A DNA stretch of 64,000 nt from Pelotomaculum propionicicum (GTDB lineage: Bacteria; Bacillota; Desulfotomaculia; Desulfotomaculales; Pelotomaculaceae). Of the stretch, positions 35,234-43,578 are shown one piece after another. Positions within the stretch are counted from its first letter, which is position 1. The number at the start of each line of letters is the position of its first letter. Under the pieces are notes generated by a model. It did not search any database, was not told where the DNA came from, and saw nothing but the letters and a program-made list of their open reading frames with translations. The position numbers and the translations under genes were made by a program. The stretch covers positions 105,438-169,437 of the forward strand of contig NZ_QFFZ01000002.1 of the NCBI RefSeq assembly GCF_004369225.1. Direction: 5' to 3'.

Positions 35234-36160
35234 CTAATCCGCACAGGAAAAACTGGCCGCGTCGGGAATCATGCCGGTCAGCAATTCAATAAATGCCAGT
35301 TCCGCATAGCTATCTTCCTGATGGCGAAGAGAAACTAAAACAAAGTTTCTCCTTATACTCTCCAGACGGGCCATTGGTACTTCGACCAACTGGTTATTTT
35401 TCAATTCACTCTGTATGGAGATGCTGCTGATTAGAGAAATGCCCACATGTTCCTCTACAGCGCGCTTAATTGTTTCGTGGTTTCCCAGTTCCAGTAGTGT
35501 GGAAATGGATATGTTCTCCCTGTGAAAAAACTTCTCAACCATGGAACGCATGGCCGAACCGGGCCGGGAATGGATAAAAACATCCCCTTTCGTGAGCTCC
35601 AGGGGTTCCACCATCGCCCGGCCGCACCACGGGTGGCCCGGCCAGACGACCAGCGACATGCGATCGGTGGCTACAGGGCGAAAATCCAGCATCGTATCGG
35701 CCGTCCAGTTCAGGTTTTCGCCGACAAGAGCCAGATCCACATTCTTTGTACGGACCCGTTCAACCATCTCATAACCATATCCGGTCTGAACAGACAGGCG
35801 GATATGAGGATAAATTTCCTTAAACCTCCTGATTACAGGCGGCAGAAGATAGCTGCCTGCCAGGGTAGAAGCCCCGATGGCCAACTGTCCTTCCGCCAGA
35901 CAGCGCATATCCGTTAACTTCTGAGGAATGGTGTCAAGTATGGTAAGGACCTCCATCGCCCAGTCATACAAAGCCCTGCCCTCGGGTGTAACGGAACAGC
36001 GTCTGCCGGGACGGGAGAATAGAGTGACTCCGTAGTATTGCTCTAAAGCAGCTATTTGCTGGCTGACCGAAGCCTGCGCCATATACAGTCTTTCGGCCGC
36101 CCGGCGGAAAGACATCTCCTCGACAACAGCGCAAAAGGTCCGTAGTTGTTGCAAGGTCAT
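35234..36160 (-). CDS. LysR-family transcriptional regulator
   Basis: 308 residues. N-terminal winged HTH MTLQQLRTFCAVVEEMSFRRAAERLYMAQASV, shortened here to its FRRAAERLYMAQASVSQQIA core, then an effector-binding periplasmic-type domain (GQLAIGASTLAGSYLLPPVI). Resembles the CysL/CbbR group. Ribosome site AAAGGTGATT. It is divergent from the DASS transporter, with a perfect 8-bp dyad in the gap, so that operon is the likely target. Confidence 0.92.
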   Translation of the reverse strand: MTLQQLRTFCAVVEEMSFRRAAERLYMAQASVSQQIAALEQYYGVTLFSRPGRRCSVTPEGRALYDWAMEVLTILDTIPQKLTDMRCLAEGQLAIGASTLAGSYLLPPVIRRFKEIYPHIRLSVQTGYGYEMVERVRTKNVDLALVGENLNWTADTMLDFRPVATDRMSLVVWPGHPWCGRAMVEPLELTKGDVFIHSRPGSAMRSMVEKFFHRENISISTLLELGNHETIKRAVEEHVGISLISSISIQSELKNNQLVEVPMARLESIRRNFVLVSLRHQEDSYAELAFIELLTGMIPDAASFSCAD

Positions 36161-36172
36161 AGAATCACCTTT

Positions 36173-36196
36173 ATTGATAACATTTACCTTATCAAT
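36173..36196. promoter_or_regulatory. Candidate LysR operator
   Basis: Perfect dyad ATTGATAA-N8-TTATCAAT, 12 bp before the lysR start and about 90 bp before the transporter gene. It contains T-N11-A patterns typical of LysR sites. The position would allow autorepression and control of the divergent gene. Confidence 0.6.
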
Positions 36197-36281
36197 TGGT
36201 TTGTTTATTCTAGGTGGTTAGGAGCGATTCCTTCATTTAAAATATATGGAAAGAGATATTTTACAAATTAAAGGAGGTATG

Positions 36282-37772
36282 GTGTTGTCAACAGTAGCCG
36301 GTACAGAAAAACCTTCCGGGTTTATAATGCCGAAAGGTGAAAAGACAGCTTTTGAGCGGTGGATGAAGTATCTGGGCATACCCGTTGCCCTTGCGGTCTT
36401 CGGATTGCTCTACTCTGTGCCTACCCCGGCAGGGCTGACGGTGCAGGGCATGACTGCCACAGGTGTGTTTCTGGGAGCTTTGGTTCTCTGGGTATCAGAA
36501 GCTATTCCAACCTATGCGACTTCCTTACTGACGATCATCGCCCTGGCAATAACCGGGGCATGGGATGAGAACTCCATCCTCGGTGTGTTTGGTTATGACG
36601 TCATCTGGCTCATGGTATCTGCTTTCATTATTGTATCGGGGATGGAAAAGAGCGGCGTGGCCAAGCGTATTGCCCTTTTCATGGTCAGCCGGTTTGGCAA
36701 CACAGCCCGCAAAGCCCTTTTGGTCATGCTTTTTACCAACTTCATCCTGGCTTTTATCGTCCCTTCCACCACCGCCCGGGCAGCGGTTTTGCTCCCGATT
36801 GCCATTGTTCTGGCACAAGCTTACGGGGCGGTTCCCGGGCAATCGAACTTCGGGCGCCTGCTGATGATCCAGGAACTTCAGGTAAACAACATAAGTACTT
36901 CCGGGATTCTTACGGCCACGGCGCCGCAAATCATGGCCGTCGGCTTTATCAAGGACTTGGCCGGTGTGCAGGTAAGCTGGATGAGCTGGCTGATAGCAGC
37001 CATGCCGGTAGCGATCGTAACCATGATTATCAGCTACCTCGTGGGCTTACTTTTATACCCGCCTGAGGTAAGCGCCCCCAAAGGCAAGGGAATAGCTGAT
37101 ATGCGTGAGGAGCTGAAATCGCAGGGAAAGATAAATAAGGACGAGTGGAAAGCCCTGGTGATTTTTGCCCTGACCATTTTCCTCTGGGCGACCGGTCCCT
37201 ATCACGTTAAAATGTTCGGTATCAACATATCCCTCGTTATGACTGCTGTCATCGCCGCCACTTTGTTTTATCTTCCCTTCATCGGAATTATAGACTGGAA
37301 AAAGACCAGTATCCCCTGGGATTTGATGATCTTCAGTTGTGGCGCTTATGCCGCCGGGATGGCTCTGGAAAAATCCGGAGCGGCGTCATGGGGGCTGGAA
37401 AAAATATTCGGCGCTATGGACCTGACAAAAATCAATTTCATCGTTTTATTCGCAATCGTGATGTTTATCGCCAGTTTCAGTCACATGCTTTTTACTTCAA
37501 AGACCGTTCGTGCGGTTATTCTGATTCCCGCCATTATCGGGCTGGCCAAAATAACCGGCCACAACCCTATCGCCCTGGCTTTACCTGCCGCTTTTACCAT
37601 CGCTGACAGTATTACATTGCCGCCGAACTGCAAGCCGAACTTGATCTTTTATTCCACCGGTCAGTTCAGTGTATTAAACCAGTTGTCTTACGGACTTATC
37701 GTTTTAGTAGGAAAGTGGCTGGTGCTTTGCCTTGCCTCTCTTACCTGGTTCAAATGGATCGGGTTGTATTAA
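36282..37772 (+). CDS. DASS (SLC13) family sodium/anion symporter
   Basis: About 496 residues with 11-13 membrane segments. Start is GTG 36282 or TTG 36285; AAGGAGG ends at 36277, and an ATG at 36279 is too close. Family motifs: LVLWVSEAIPTYATSLL near residue 70, FVVPSTTARAAVLLPIA-like VPSTTARAAVLLPI, and TLPPNCKPNLIFYSTG near the C-terminus. It imports dicarboxylates, sulfate or related anions with cations. Upstream LysR may sense the substrate. Next genes encode a secreted protein and an ApgM-like enzyme, so the substrate could be a phosphorylated C3 acid, which is inference. Confidence 0.85.
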   Translation: MLSTVAGTEKPSGFIMPKGEKTAFERWMKYLGIPVALAVFGLLYSVPTPAGLTVQGMTATGVFLGALVLWVSEAIPTYATSLLTIIALAITGAWDENSILGVFGYDVIWLMVSAFIIVSGMEKSGVAKRIALFMVSRFGNTARKALLVMLFTNFILAFIVPSTTARAAVLLPIAIVLAQAYGAVPGQSNFGRLLMIQELQVNNISTSGILTATAPQIMAVGFIKDLAGVQVSWMSWLIAAMPVAIVTMIISYLVGLLLYPPEVSAPKGKGIADMREELKSQGKINKDEWKALVIFALTIFLWATGPYHVKMFGINISLVMTAVIAATLFYLPFIGIIDWKKTSIPWDLMIFSCGAYAAGMALEKSGAASWGLEKIFGAMDLTKINFIVLFAIVMFIASFSHMLFTSKTVRAVILIPAIIGLAKITGHNPIALALPAAFTIADSITLPPNCKPNLIFYSTGQFSVLNQLSYGLIVLVGKWLVLCLASLTWFKWIGLY

Positions 37773-37794
37773 GCGTGAAAGGGGGAAATAGAAT

Positions 37795-38544
37795 ATGAAA
37801 AGGTATTTAATTTTCTTATTTGCGCTCTTGCTGCTCCTGTCAGCAGCCTGTCCCGCGCTGGCCGGAAGCGTCACGAATACATCGGTAAACTGGAAAATAA
37901 CACCGGACGGTGATGATGCCGCCCTGGAGGCAGTCTGGGTGGGCAAGCCCGATGATCAGGGCAACGTTTACCTGCCTGTTCCTCCCGGCAAGGCGACATG
38001 GGAAAAGACCGAAATAAAAGACGGGATACTGTCGTCGGAAAAACCGTCCGACTTTTTATCGGAAGGGAATAAAGTGCACCGTTGGCAGGTAAAGCCCTCC
38101 GGGGAGGAAACGACCTTAAAAGTTATTTACAAGCTACCTAAATTGTTTGCCCCAAAGGAAAGCGAGGGCAGTTCGGAGGGAGGGCCGACTCAGAGGGGCG
38201 ATATCAGGAATATAAAATTCTCTTTTGAGAACACACTTCCCAATGGTATATCCAGCTATAATCTCACAGTCGTACTGCCTCAGGGTTACGAAGTTTTTAG
38301 AGTTGTCTCACCTAAAAAGTATTCCTTGACACAAAAAGATGGAATCTCGCAGCTTTCTGTAAGCCTGAAGGGGAAGGATGGGTCTTTTGGGATCCTGCCG
38401 GGCAAGACGAGTGATCTGGAATTTGATTACGTGAAAACCGGTAAGGGCCTGGGTCCGCTCTGGGTTGGAATTATTGCGCTTTCCGCAATCTTCCTTTATT
38501 TTCGCCGTGATGTACTCAAGCCTGGGGCAGGAGGAAAACAGTGA
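37795..38544 (+). CDS. Exported protein with C-terminal membrane anchor
   Basis: 249 residues. Signal peptide MKRYLIFLFALLLLLSAACP with AxA cleavage after PALAG. The middle is beta-rich (VNWKITPDGDDAALEAVWVG, FSFENTLPNG) and there is one membrane helix at the end (LGPLWVGIIALSAIFLYF), with basic residues after it. Such a protein would face the outside, anchored once. I recognise no family. Stop overlaps the ApgM start by four bases (GTGA), so the two are coupled; a role with the transporter is possible. Confidence 0.7.
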   Translation: MKRYLIFLFALLLLLSAACPALAGSVTNTSVNWKITPDGDDAALEAVWVGKPDDQGNVYLPVPPGKATWEKTEIKDGILSSEKPSDFLSEGNKVHRWQVKPSGEETTLKVIYKLPKLFAPKESEGSSEGGPTQRGDIRNIKFSFENTLPNGISSYNLTVVLPQGYEVFRVVSPKKYSLTQKDGISQLSVSLKGKDGSFGILPGKTSDLEFDYVKTGKGLGPLWVGIIALSAIFLYFRRDVLKPGAGGKQ

Positions 38545-39788
38545 AGCGATATAAAGCCGTTCTCTTTAGTATTGACGGGCTGGGCGACCACCCGGTCGAA
38601 CAATTGCAAGGACTGACACCACTGGAGGCGGCAGACCGGCCCGCCCTGAACGCTCTGGCTAAAGAAGGGATACTTGGTATTGTCGACCCGTATGCTCCAG
38701 GAGTACCTTGTGGGACAGACACGGGGCATCTATGCATGCTGGGTTACGATCCTTATAAAATTTACACCGGCCGCGGACCTATTGAGGCAATGGGGGCCGG
38801 GCTGGAGCTTGCCGCCGGTGACGTGGCCTTTCGCTGCAACTTTGCCACTGTAGACGGGAATGGAATTGTGGTTGACCGCCGTGCGGGCAGGATCCGGGAG
38901 GGTACGAGGGATCTGGCCAATGTTCTTGACGGCATCGACCTGGGGGATGGTATCACTGCCAGATTCGCCCCCGCTACTGAACACAGGGCTGTCCTCGTAT
39001 TGCGCGGTCCCTGTCTGACAGCCAGGGTTTCTGATTCAGATCCTGGCGGCAAGAACGAGGGAAAGCCGGCCGGTCTTGTCAGTCCGCTCGACAAATCCGA
39101 GGAAGCAGGAAGAACAGCCCGGGCGCTGCAAAAATTTCTTGACCTCGCCCGGAAGCGTCTGGATAATCACCCGGTAAATAAAAAGCGCGTATCCGCCGGA
39201 CTGTTACCGGCAAATGCGGTGCTGACCCGCGGCGGCGGGATAATGACCACGCTCACACCCATCGCGGCAACTTACAATGGACTGAAGGGCGCTGTTATAT
39301 CCGGGGAGGCTACTGTTCTAGCGATAGCTAAAATGGCGGGTTTCCACGCTGCGACCCATGCCTCCATGACAGGCTCATATGATTTCAACCCTATTGTCAA
39401 AGCCAGGATGGCGCTGGATTTAATCAGGAACTACGACCTGGTGCTCATCCATGTAAAAGCTCCGGACCTGGCAGGGCATGACGGACGATGGGATCTTAAA
39501 AAAGAAACTATCGAGCGGGTAGACAGTTTGGTGGGAACAGTACGATCTATTGTTGAATGCGATACCTATATCGCTGTGACTGCAGATCATTCCACCCCAT
39601 GCCGGGTGGGCGAACACAGCGGAGATCCTGTTCCGTCTTTAATCTGGGGGCCTGGAATACGTACCGACAGCCAGGAAACTTTTGGCGAACGGACCTGTGC
39701 CAAAGGTGGTCTGGGTCGCATAACAGGAAACCAGTTTTTCCACTCTTTACTTGACCACATGGGATTTATGCCTAAATTTGGCGCTTAA
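38541..39788 (+). CDS. apgM: Archaeal-type phosphoglycerate mutase ApgM-like protein
   Basis: 415 residues, the ApgM length; alkaline-phosphatase superfamily. Metal-binding N-terminus VLFSIDGLGDHPVEQLQGLT, later APDLAGHDGRWD and AVTADHSTPCRVGEHSGDPV with typical Asp/His ligands. The nucleophile site reads GVPCGTDTGHLCMLGYDP, so Thr where many members have Ser; Thr is known as a nucleophile in this superfamily. It would interconvert 2- and 3-phosphoglycerate, or act on a related phospho-acid. Coupled to the exported protein gene. Confidence 0.85.
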   Translation: MKRYKAVLFSIDGLGDHPVEQLQGLTPLEAADRPALNALAKEGILGIVDPYAPGVPCGTDTGHLCMLGYDPYKIYTGRGPIEAMGAGLELAAGDVAFRCNFATVDGNGIVVDRRAGRIREGTRDLANVLDGIDLGDGITARFAPATEHRAVLVLRGPCLTARVSDSDPGGKNEGKPAGLVSPLDKSEEAGRTARALQKFLDLARKRLDNHPVNKKRVSAGLLPANAVLTRGGGIMTTLTPIAATYNGLKGAVISGEATVLAIAKMAGFHAATHASMTGSYDFNPIVKARMALDLIRNYDLVLIHVKAPDLAGHDGRWDLKKETIERVDSLVGTVRSIVECDTYIAVTADHSTPCRVGEHSGDPVPSLIWGPGIRTDSQETFGERTCAKGGLGRITGNQFFHSLLDHMGFMPKFGA

Positions 39789-39801
39789 CATGATTGTTGC
39801 T

Positions 39802-40458
39802 TTAGTCATTTAGGCTGGTCCACTCACCTGTGACCATATAAATTACTGCTTCCCCGATGTTCGCAGCGTGGCCGGCGATCCTTTCCAGGCAGTGAGTGGC
39901 GTAAAGCAGCTGGACCGCCATGTCGGCCTTGTTTGGATCCTCCCTGATGGTATCTACAAGAATGTTAAAGTACTTTTTGTTAAGCCCGTTAATTTCTCCC
40001 TCCATGTGCATGCTATCTTTAGCTTTTGCCACATCGGAAGCCGAGTACGAATTAGTGGCGCTGGTAACCAAACCCTTTACATTAAAACCTATCTGTGACA
40101 GCAGTGAAAGATCTTCTATAGTCCTCCTGCCATGCAGCCGCAGTGTCGACTTGGCCATTTTCTCAGCACAGTCGCCCATTCCCTCAAGGTCAGTGGCAGT
40201 TTGCATGTCTGCCTGGATACCTCTCAAATCTATCGCCTGGGGCCGGTGCTGCGCTAAAAGCCTGAGACATTTATTCTGCACGTCAATTGTAAGCCCGTCA
40301 ATTTCATCATCACCAGCAATAACCTGCTGCGCGAGATCAACATCATCTTCTATCAATGACACAATTGCCTGGCAGACTGATTTTTCAATCAAAGCGCCCA
40401 TTCGAAGTATCTCGGATTTAAGCTCCTCCAACTCGTTGTCCAAAATAGTGTTGTGCAT
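39802..40458 (-). CDS. phoU: Phosphate regulator PhoU, copy 1
   Basis: 218 residues, two three-helix bundles. ILDNELEELKSEILRMGALI at the start and the repeated (D/E)LxxMG-like element LEGMGDCAEKMAKSTLRLHG in the middle are the metal-binding PhoU signatures. It modulates Pst transport and PhoR signalling. Very similar to the second copy at 40727 over its full length, including the same start MHNTILD and end. It lies convergent to apgM. Tandem duplicate. Confidence 0.95.
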   Translation of the reverse strand: MHNTILDNELEELKSEILRMGALIEKSVCQAIVSLIEDDVDLAQQVIAGDDEIDGLTIDVQNKCLRLLAQHRPQAIDLRGIQADMQTATDLEGMGDCAEKMAKSTLRLHGRRTIEDLSLLSQIGFNVKGLVTSATNSYSASDVAKAKDSMHMEGEINGLNKKYFNILVDTIREDPNKADMAVQLLYATHCLERIAGHAANIGEAVIYMVTGEWTSLND

Positions 40459-40627
40459 AACGTTCCTCCATTAAATATGAGAATACTAAAAAATAGTGCA
40501 TAGACTCATTATAGCAATGAAACTCATATGGATTTAAACATTTCTATGTCAAGGATACTTTAAATCCAGTCAAAAAACTAATAATAATTTTATATAAATG
40601 TAATTATTATGATAAATTAATTCCCTC

Positions 40628-40660
40628 TTAACAAACACTTGGCAGTATTCTAACAGAAGA
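40628..40660. promoter_or_regulatory. Pho-box array in the duplicated copy (upstream of phoU copy 1)
   Basis: TTAACAAACAC, TTGGCAGTATT, CTAACAGAAGA at 11-bp steps followed by ATGTTAAAATT. It corresponds base for base to the array at 41544 but now has phoU copy 2 and its terminator instead of pstB on its right. Confidence 0.55.
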
Positions 40661-40700
40661 ATGTTAAAATTGGAAATGCAAAAATTTCCTGGCATTAGAA

Positions 40701-40728
40701 AAGGCAAGGGGCGCCGGCTCCTTGCCTT
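40701..40728 (-). terminator. Terminator after phoU copy 2
   Basis: AAGGCAAGG / CCTTGCCTT, 9-bp stem, GC-rich 10-base loop; read on the - strand it continues TTCTAAT. It includes the stop of phoU copy 2. Confidence 0.6.
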
Positions 40729-41383
40729 AGTCATTTAAGCTGGTTCGCTCGCCTGTGACCATATAAAGGACCGATTCACCGATGTTCGTGGCGTGGTCAG
40801 CGATCCTTTCCAGGCAGTGAGTGGCGAAAAGAAGTTGGACCGCCATGTCGGCCTTGTTTGGATCTTCCCTGATTATATCCATCAAAATGTTAAAGTACCT
40901 TTTGTAAAGCCCGTCAATTTCATTTTCTACCTTCACAATATTTTTAGCCGTTTCAATGTCGGCGGCTGAGTATGAATTGATAATGTTGGTTACCATTTCT
41001 TTCACATCAAAACCTATCTGAGAAAGCAGGGAAAGATCGGCAATGGTCCTCTTGCCCTGCAGGCGCAGTGTCGACTTGGCAATTTTCTCCGCGCAGTCTC
41101 CCATTCTTTCAAGGTCTGTGGCTATCTGCAAATTTGCCTGGATAGCCCGCAAATCAACCGCCAGCGGCTGACGGAGCGCTATCAGCCTCAAACATTTATT
41201 CTGCACATCGATAGTAAGCGTGTCGACATCATCGTCTTCCGCAATAACCTGCTGCGCCAGGTCAACCTCATCTTCTATCAATGAAACAACCGCCTGGTAG
41301 ATCGATCTTTCAATCATGGCGCCCATTCGCAGAATCTCGGACTTGAGCTCCTCCAGCTCGCTGTCCAAAATAGTGTTGTGCAT
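40727..41383 (-). CDS. phoU: Phosphate regulator PhoU, copy 2
   Basis: 218 residues from the ATG at 41383, with TTGGAGGAGC upstream; the frame extends 13 codons further without conservation. Same architecture as copy 1: ILDSELEELKSEILRMGAMI and LERMGDCAEKIAKSTLRLQG. Differences are scattered, so both copies appear to be under selection and could have split roles. Divergent from pstB with a Pho-box array between. Confidence 0.95.
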   Translation of the reverse strand: MHNTILDSELEELKSEILRMGAMIERSIYQAVVSLIEDEVDLAQQVIAEDDDVDTLTIDVQNKCLRLIALRQPLAVDLRAIQANLQIATDLERMGDCAEKIAKSTLRLQGKRTIADLSLLSQIGFDVKEMVTNIINSYSAADIETAKNIVKVENEIDGLYKRYFNILMDIIREDPNKADMAVQLLFATHCLERIADHATNIGESVLYMVTGERTSLND

Positions 41384-41543
41384 AGCTGCTCCTCCAATAT
41401 TCGAGTATGCTAAACAGCGCATGTACTCTATAAGAAAGGCTTTTCATATAGATTAAAGCATTCTTATGTTAAAGCGATCTTAAAATTATTTTAAAAATTA
41501 ATTAAACCTTTGTTATAAAACAGCAATAGAGCTGACAAATAAA

Positions 41544-41587
41544 TTAACCCTTTCTTAACGAACATATAACAATATTCTAACAGAGAC
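41544..41587 (+). promoter_or_regulatory. Pho-box array upstream of pstB (and phoU copy 2)
   Basis: TTAACCCTTTC, TTAACGAACAT, ATAACAATATT and CTAACAGAGAC at 11-bp steps, then ATGTTAAGATT that may hold the -10. About 60 bp before the pstB start and 160 bp before phoU copy 2 on the other strand. Confidence 0.65.
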
Positions 41588-41648
41588 ATGTTAAGATTTG
41601 AAATAAATTTTCCTACCCGCCATTTTGTATAATATTGGGGGTCTTTAA

Positions 41649-42407
41649 ATGTCAGACAACCGGATTTCTGTCAGCAATCTAAACCTTTATTATAAGGAAT
41701 TCCAGGCTTTAAAGCAAGTTGACATGGATATAGGCGCCAACAGAGTTACCGCCCTGATCGGGCCTTCCGGCTGCGGCAAATCCACCTTCCTGCGTACTTT
41801 GAACCGTATGAACGACCTGATCGAAGGTGTTAGGGTGGAAGGCAGCGTGCTGTTGGACGGAGAAGACATATACCGTCCTGATGTGGATGTGGTAAGCCTG
41901 CGCAAAAGAGTCGGCATGGTTTTTCAAAGACCAAACCCGTTTCCCATGTCGGTATTTGACAATGTGGCCTATGGCCCGCGTATACACGGCGAGAGAAATA
42001 AACGAAAGCTTGAACAGATCGTGGAAACCAGCCTGCGGGGCGCGGCGCTCTGGGGGGAAGTACAGGACCGCCTGCACAAATCGGCGCTGGGCCTTTCCGG
42101 CGGTCAGCAGCAGCGGGTATGCATCGCCAGGCTTTTGGCGGTTGAGCCGGAGGTGCTTTTAATGGACGAACCCACGTCCGCTCTGGATCCCCTGGCCACC
42201 GTGAAAATTGAAGAATTGATCAGTACCCTGAAAAAAGACTATACCATCATTATCGTAACACATAATATGCAGCAGGCCGCACGTGTGTCAGACAGCACAG
42301 CCTTTTTTTTAAACGGCGAGATGGTGGAATGCGGTGAAACGGAAAGTGTTTTCACCAGACCACTCGACCAGCGCACTGAGGATTATATAACCGGAAGGTT
42401 TGGTTAG
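41649..42407 (+). CDS. pstB: Phosphate ABC transporter ATPase PstB
   Basis: 252 residues. Walker [20 protein letters not shown], PstB-specific [20 protein letters not shown], signature [19 protein letters not shown], Walker [14 protein letters not shown], and H-loop [13 protein letters not shown]. It powers PstCA. Separated from pstSCA by about 8.5 kb but kept under its own Pho-box promoter. A terminator follows. Confidence 0.97.
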   Translation: MSDNRISVSNLNLYYKEFQALKQVDMDIGANRVTALIGPSGCGKSTFLRTLNRMNDLIEGVRVEGSVLLDGEDIYRPDVDVVSLRKRVGMVFQRPNPFPMSVFDNVAYGPRIHGERNKRKLEQIVETSLRGAALWGEVQDRLHKSALGLSGGQQQRVCIARLLAVEPEVLLMDEPTSALDPLATVKIEELISTLKKDYTIIIVTHNMQQAARVSDSTAFFLNGEMVECGETESVFTRPLDQRTEDYITGRFG

Positions 42408-42415
42408 AATCAGGA

Positions 42416-42436
42416 AGCCCGCGTTAGACGCGGGCT
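42416..42436 (+). terminator. Terminator after pstB
   Basis: AGCCCGCG / CGCGGGCT, perfect 8-bp stem, 5-base loop, then GTTTAGGTTTT. Confidence 0.75.
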
Positions 42437-42445
42437 GTTTAGGTT

Positions 42446-42751
42446 TTAACCGAGGTTGAGATATAAGGCGTTTTCCTTTTCATCATATTTGGCCTGAAAC
42501 TTTCCTTTGGCGGAAATGTTAAAGTGATTAAAAAATCCCCTGCTGAAAACCTTTGTTTTCTTGATGTTTTGACCTTCGTCTGTAGCTTTTATTCTGATTG
42601 TGTTTGTTTCTTTGTCATAAGCAAGCTCAACCTTTTCCGTTCCCAACTTTTCGCGGGCATGTTTGTTTAACACAATAGAATTCTTTGAAATCGTTACCAG
42701 AGGCAACTTAGGCACTCTTTCACCACGAGGCTTATAAATTTCGAAAGGCAT
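42446..42751 (-). CDS. Conserved-looking hypothetical protein
   Basis: 101 residues, strongly basic and beta-rich: MPFEIYKPRGERVPKLPLVT, then ISKNSIVLNKHAREKLG and a C-terminal KYDEKENALYLNLG. The middle resembles AbrB-type swapped-hairpin motifs (SIVLNKHAREKLGTEKVELA), but I cannot confirm DNA binding. Monocistronic; AT-rich 420-bp gap upstream contains its promoter. Confidence 0.6.
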   Translation of the reverse strand: MPFEIYKPRGERVPKLPLVTISKNSIVLNKHAREKLGTEKVELAYDKETNTIRIKATDEGQNIKKTKVFSRGFFNHFNISAKGKFQAKYDEKENALYLNLG

Positions 42752-43172
42752 TTTTCACACTCCCATTTTTTGTATTATTGAAGATTATAAACAAATATTA
42801 AGCATTTGTCAAATATACTTTAAAATTTTTATTTTTTGCGGCAATTTAATGATAATGCTTAACTTTGCTGTTTTTTAAGGTCATTGTTACAGCAAAAAAC
42901 AAAATATGAGTTGAATTGTGAAAATAACAGATAAAGTGCCAAGATAATTTTAATTTACGCCTGGCTGTCAGATAAAAAACTCTTTTTGATTTTTTCGTTT
43001 TAGTTAATAAAAAACCCTTGCTCTGTTTAACACCTTGAAACTGCTTCCGAAATATCTCAATTAGGTAAAAACATTAAAGGGATTCACGGTTTTATTTAGA
43101 ATATTAATTAAAAAGATTATTTACAATCGATAGGTTTTCAGATCATGGAGCAATGTTAAGGAGGGATAAAGC
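42752..43172. other. AT-rich gap of 420 bp, no gene
   Basis: No open frame of weight and no convincing hairpin or RNA. The last 20 bases contain the AAGGAGGG ribosome site of the next gene. Confidence 0.45.
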
Positions 43173-43487
43173 TTGGACTTTGAGAAGATGACCATACCCG
43201 AAAGGGCGAACCACTGTCAAAACATCTATTTCAAGGAAGGGGATAATAGAGTCCCCCAATGCTCCGATAACTTTCTTAACAACCAGAGATGCGACAACAT
43301 CTGCTGCGGCCACTGCCGGAACTATGCATCATGTGAAGATGAAAAATGCAGGAAAGTGTGGATCAACCCCAAACTGGTCATAGAAAATCCGGTGGGAAGG
43401 TTAATTTATGTGGTCTTGGCAACCGGCCAGCTGGTTTCCGGCTCGATACCCTGTATAATAAGCGAAATGTACGATGATAATGAATAA
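43173..43487 (+). CDS. Cysteine-rich hypothetical protein
   Basis: 104 residues from a TTG at 43173, behind TTAAGGAGGGA. Cysteines cluster in the first 60 residues: ANHCQNI, PQCSDNF, QRCDNICCGHCRNYASCEDE, KCRK. This suggests a metal site, perhaps zinc or Fe-S. The C-terminus is hydrophobic (PVGRLIYVVLATGQLVSGSI) but charged at the end. No family known to me. It precedes an HD-GYP gene by about 90 bp on the same strand. Confidence 0.6.
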   Translation: MDFEKMTIPERANHCQNIYFKEGDNRVPQCSDNFLNNQRCDNICCGHCRNYASCEDEKCRKVWINPKLVIENPVGRLIYVVLATGQLVSGSIPCIISEMYDDNE

Positions 43488-43578
43488 AAGCCTTAATAAT
43501 TCTAATTTTTTGCCGAAAATAAGAGTGTGGGAAGGGCTTTACCGCTTTTAAGGAAAAATCAGCATTTGAGGTGCAGCA

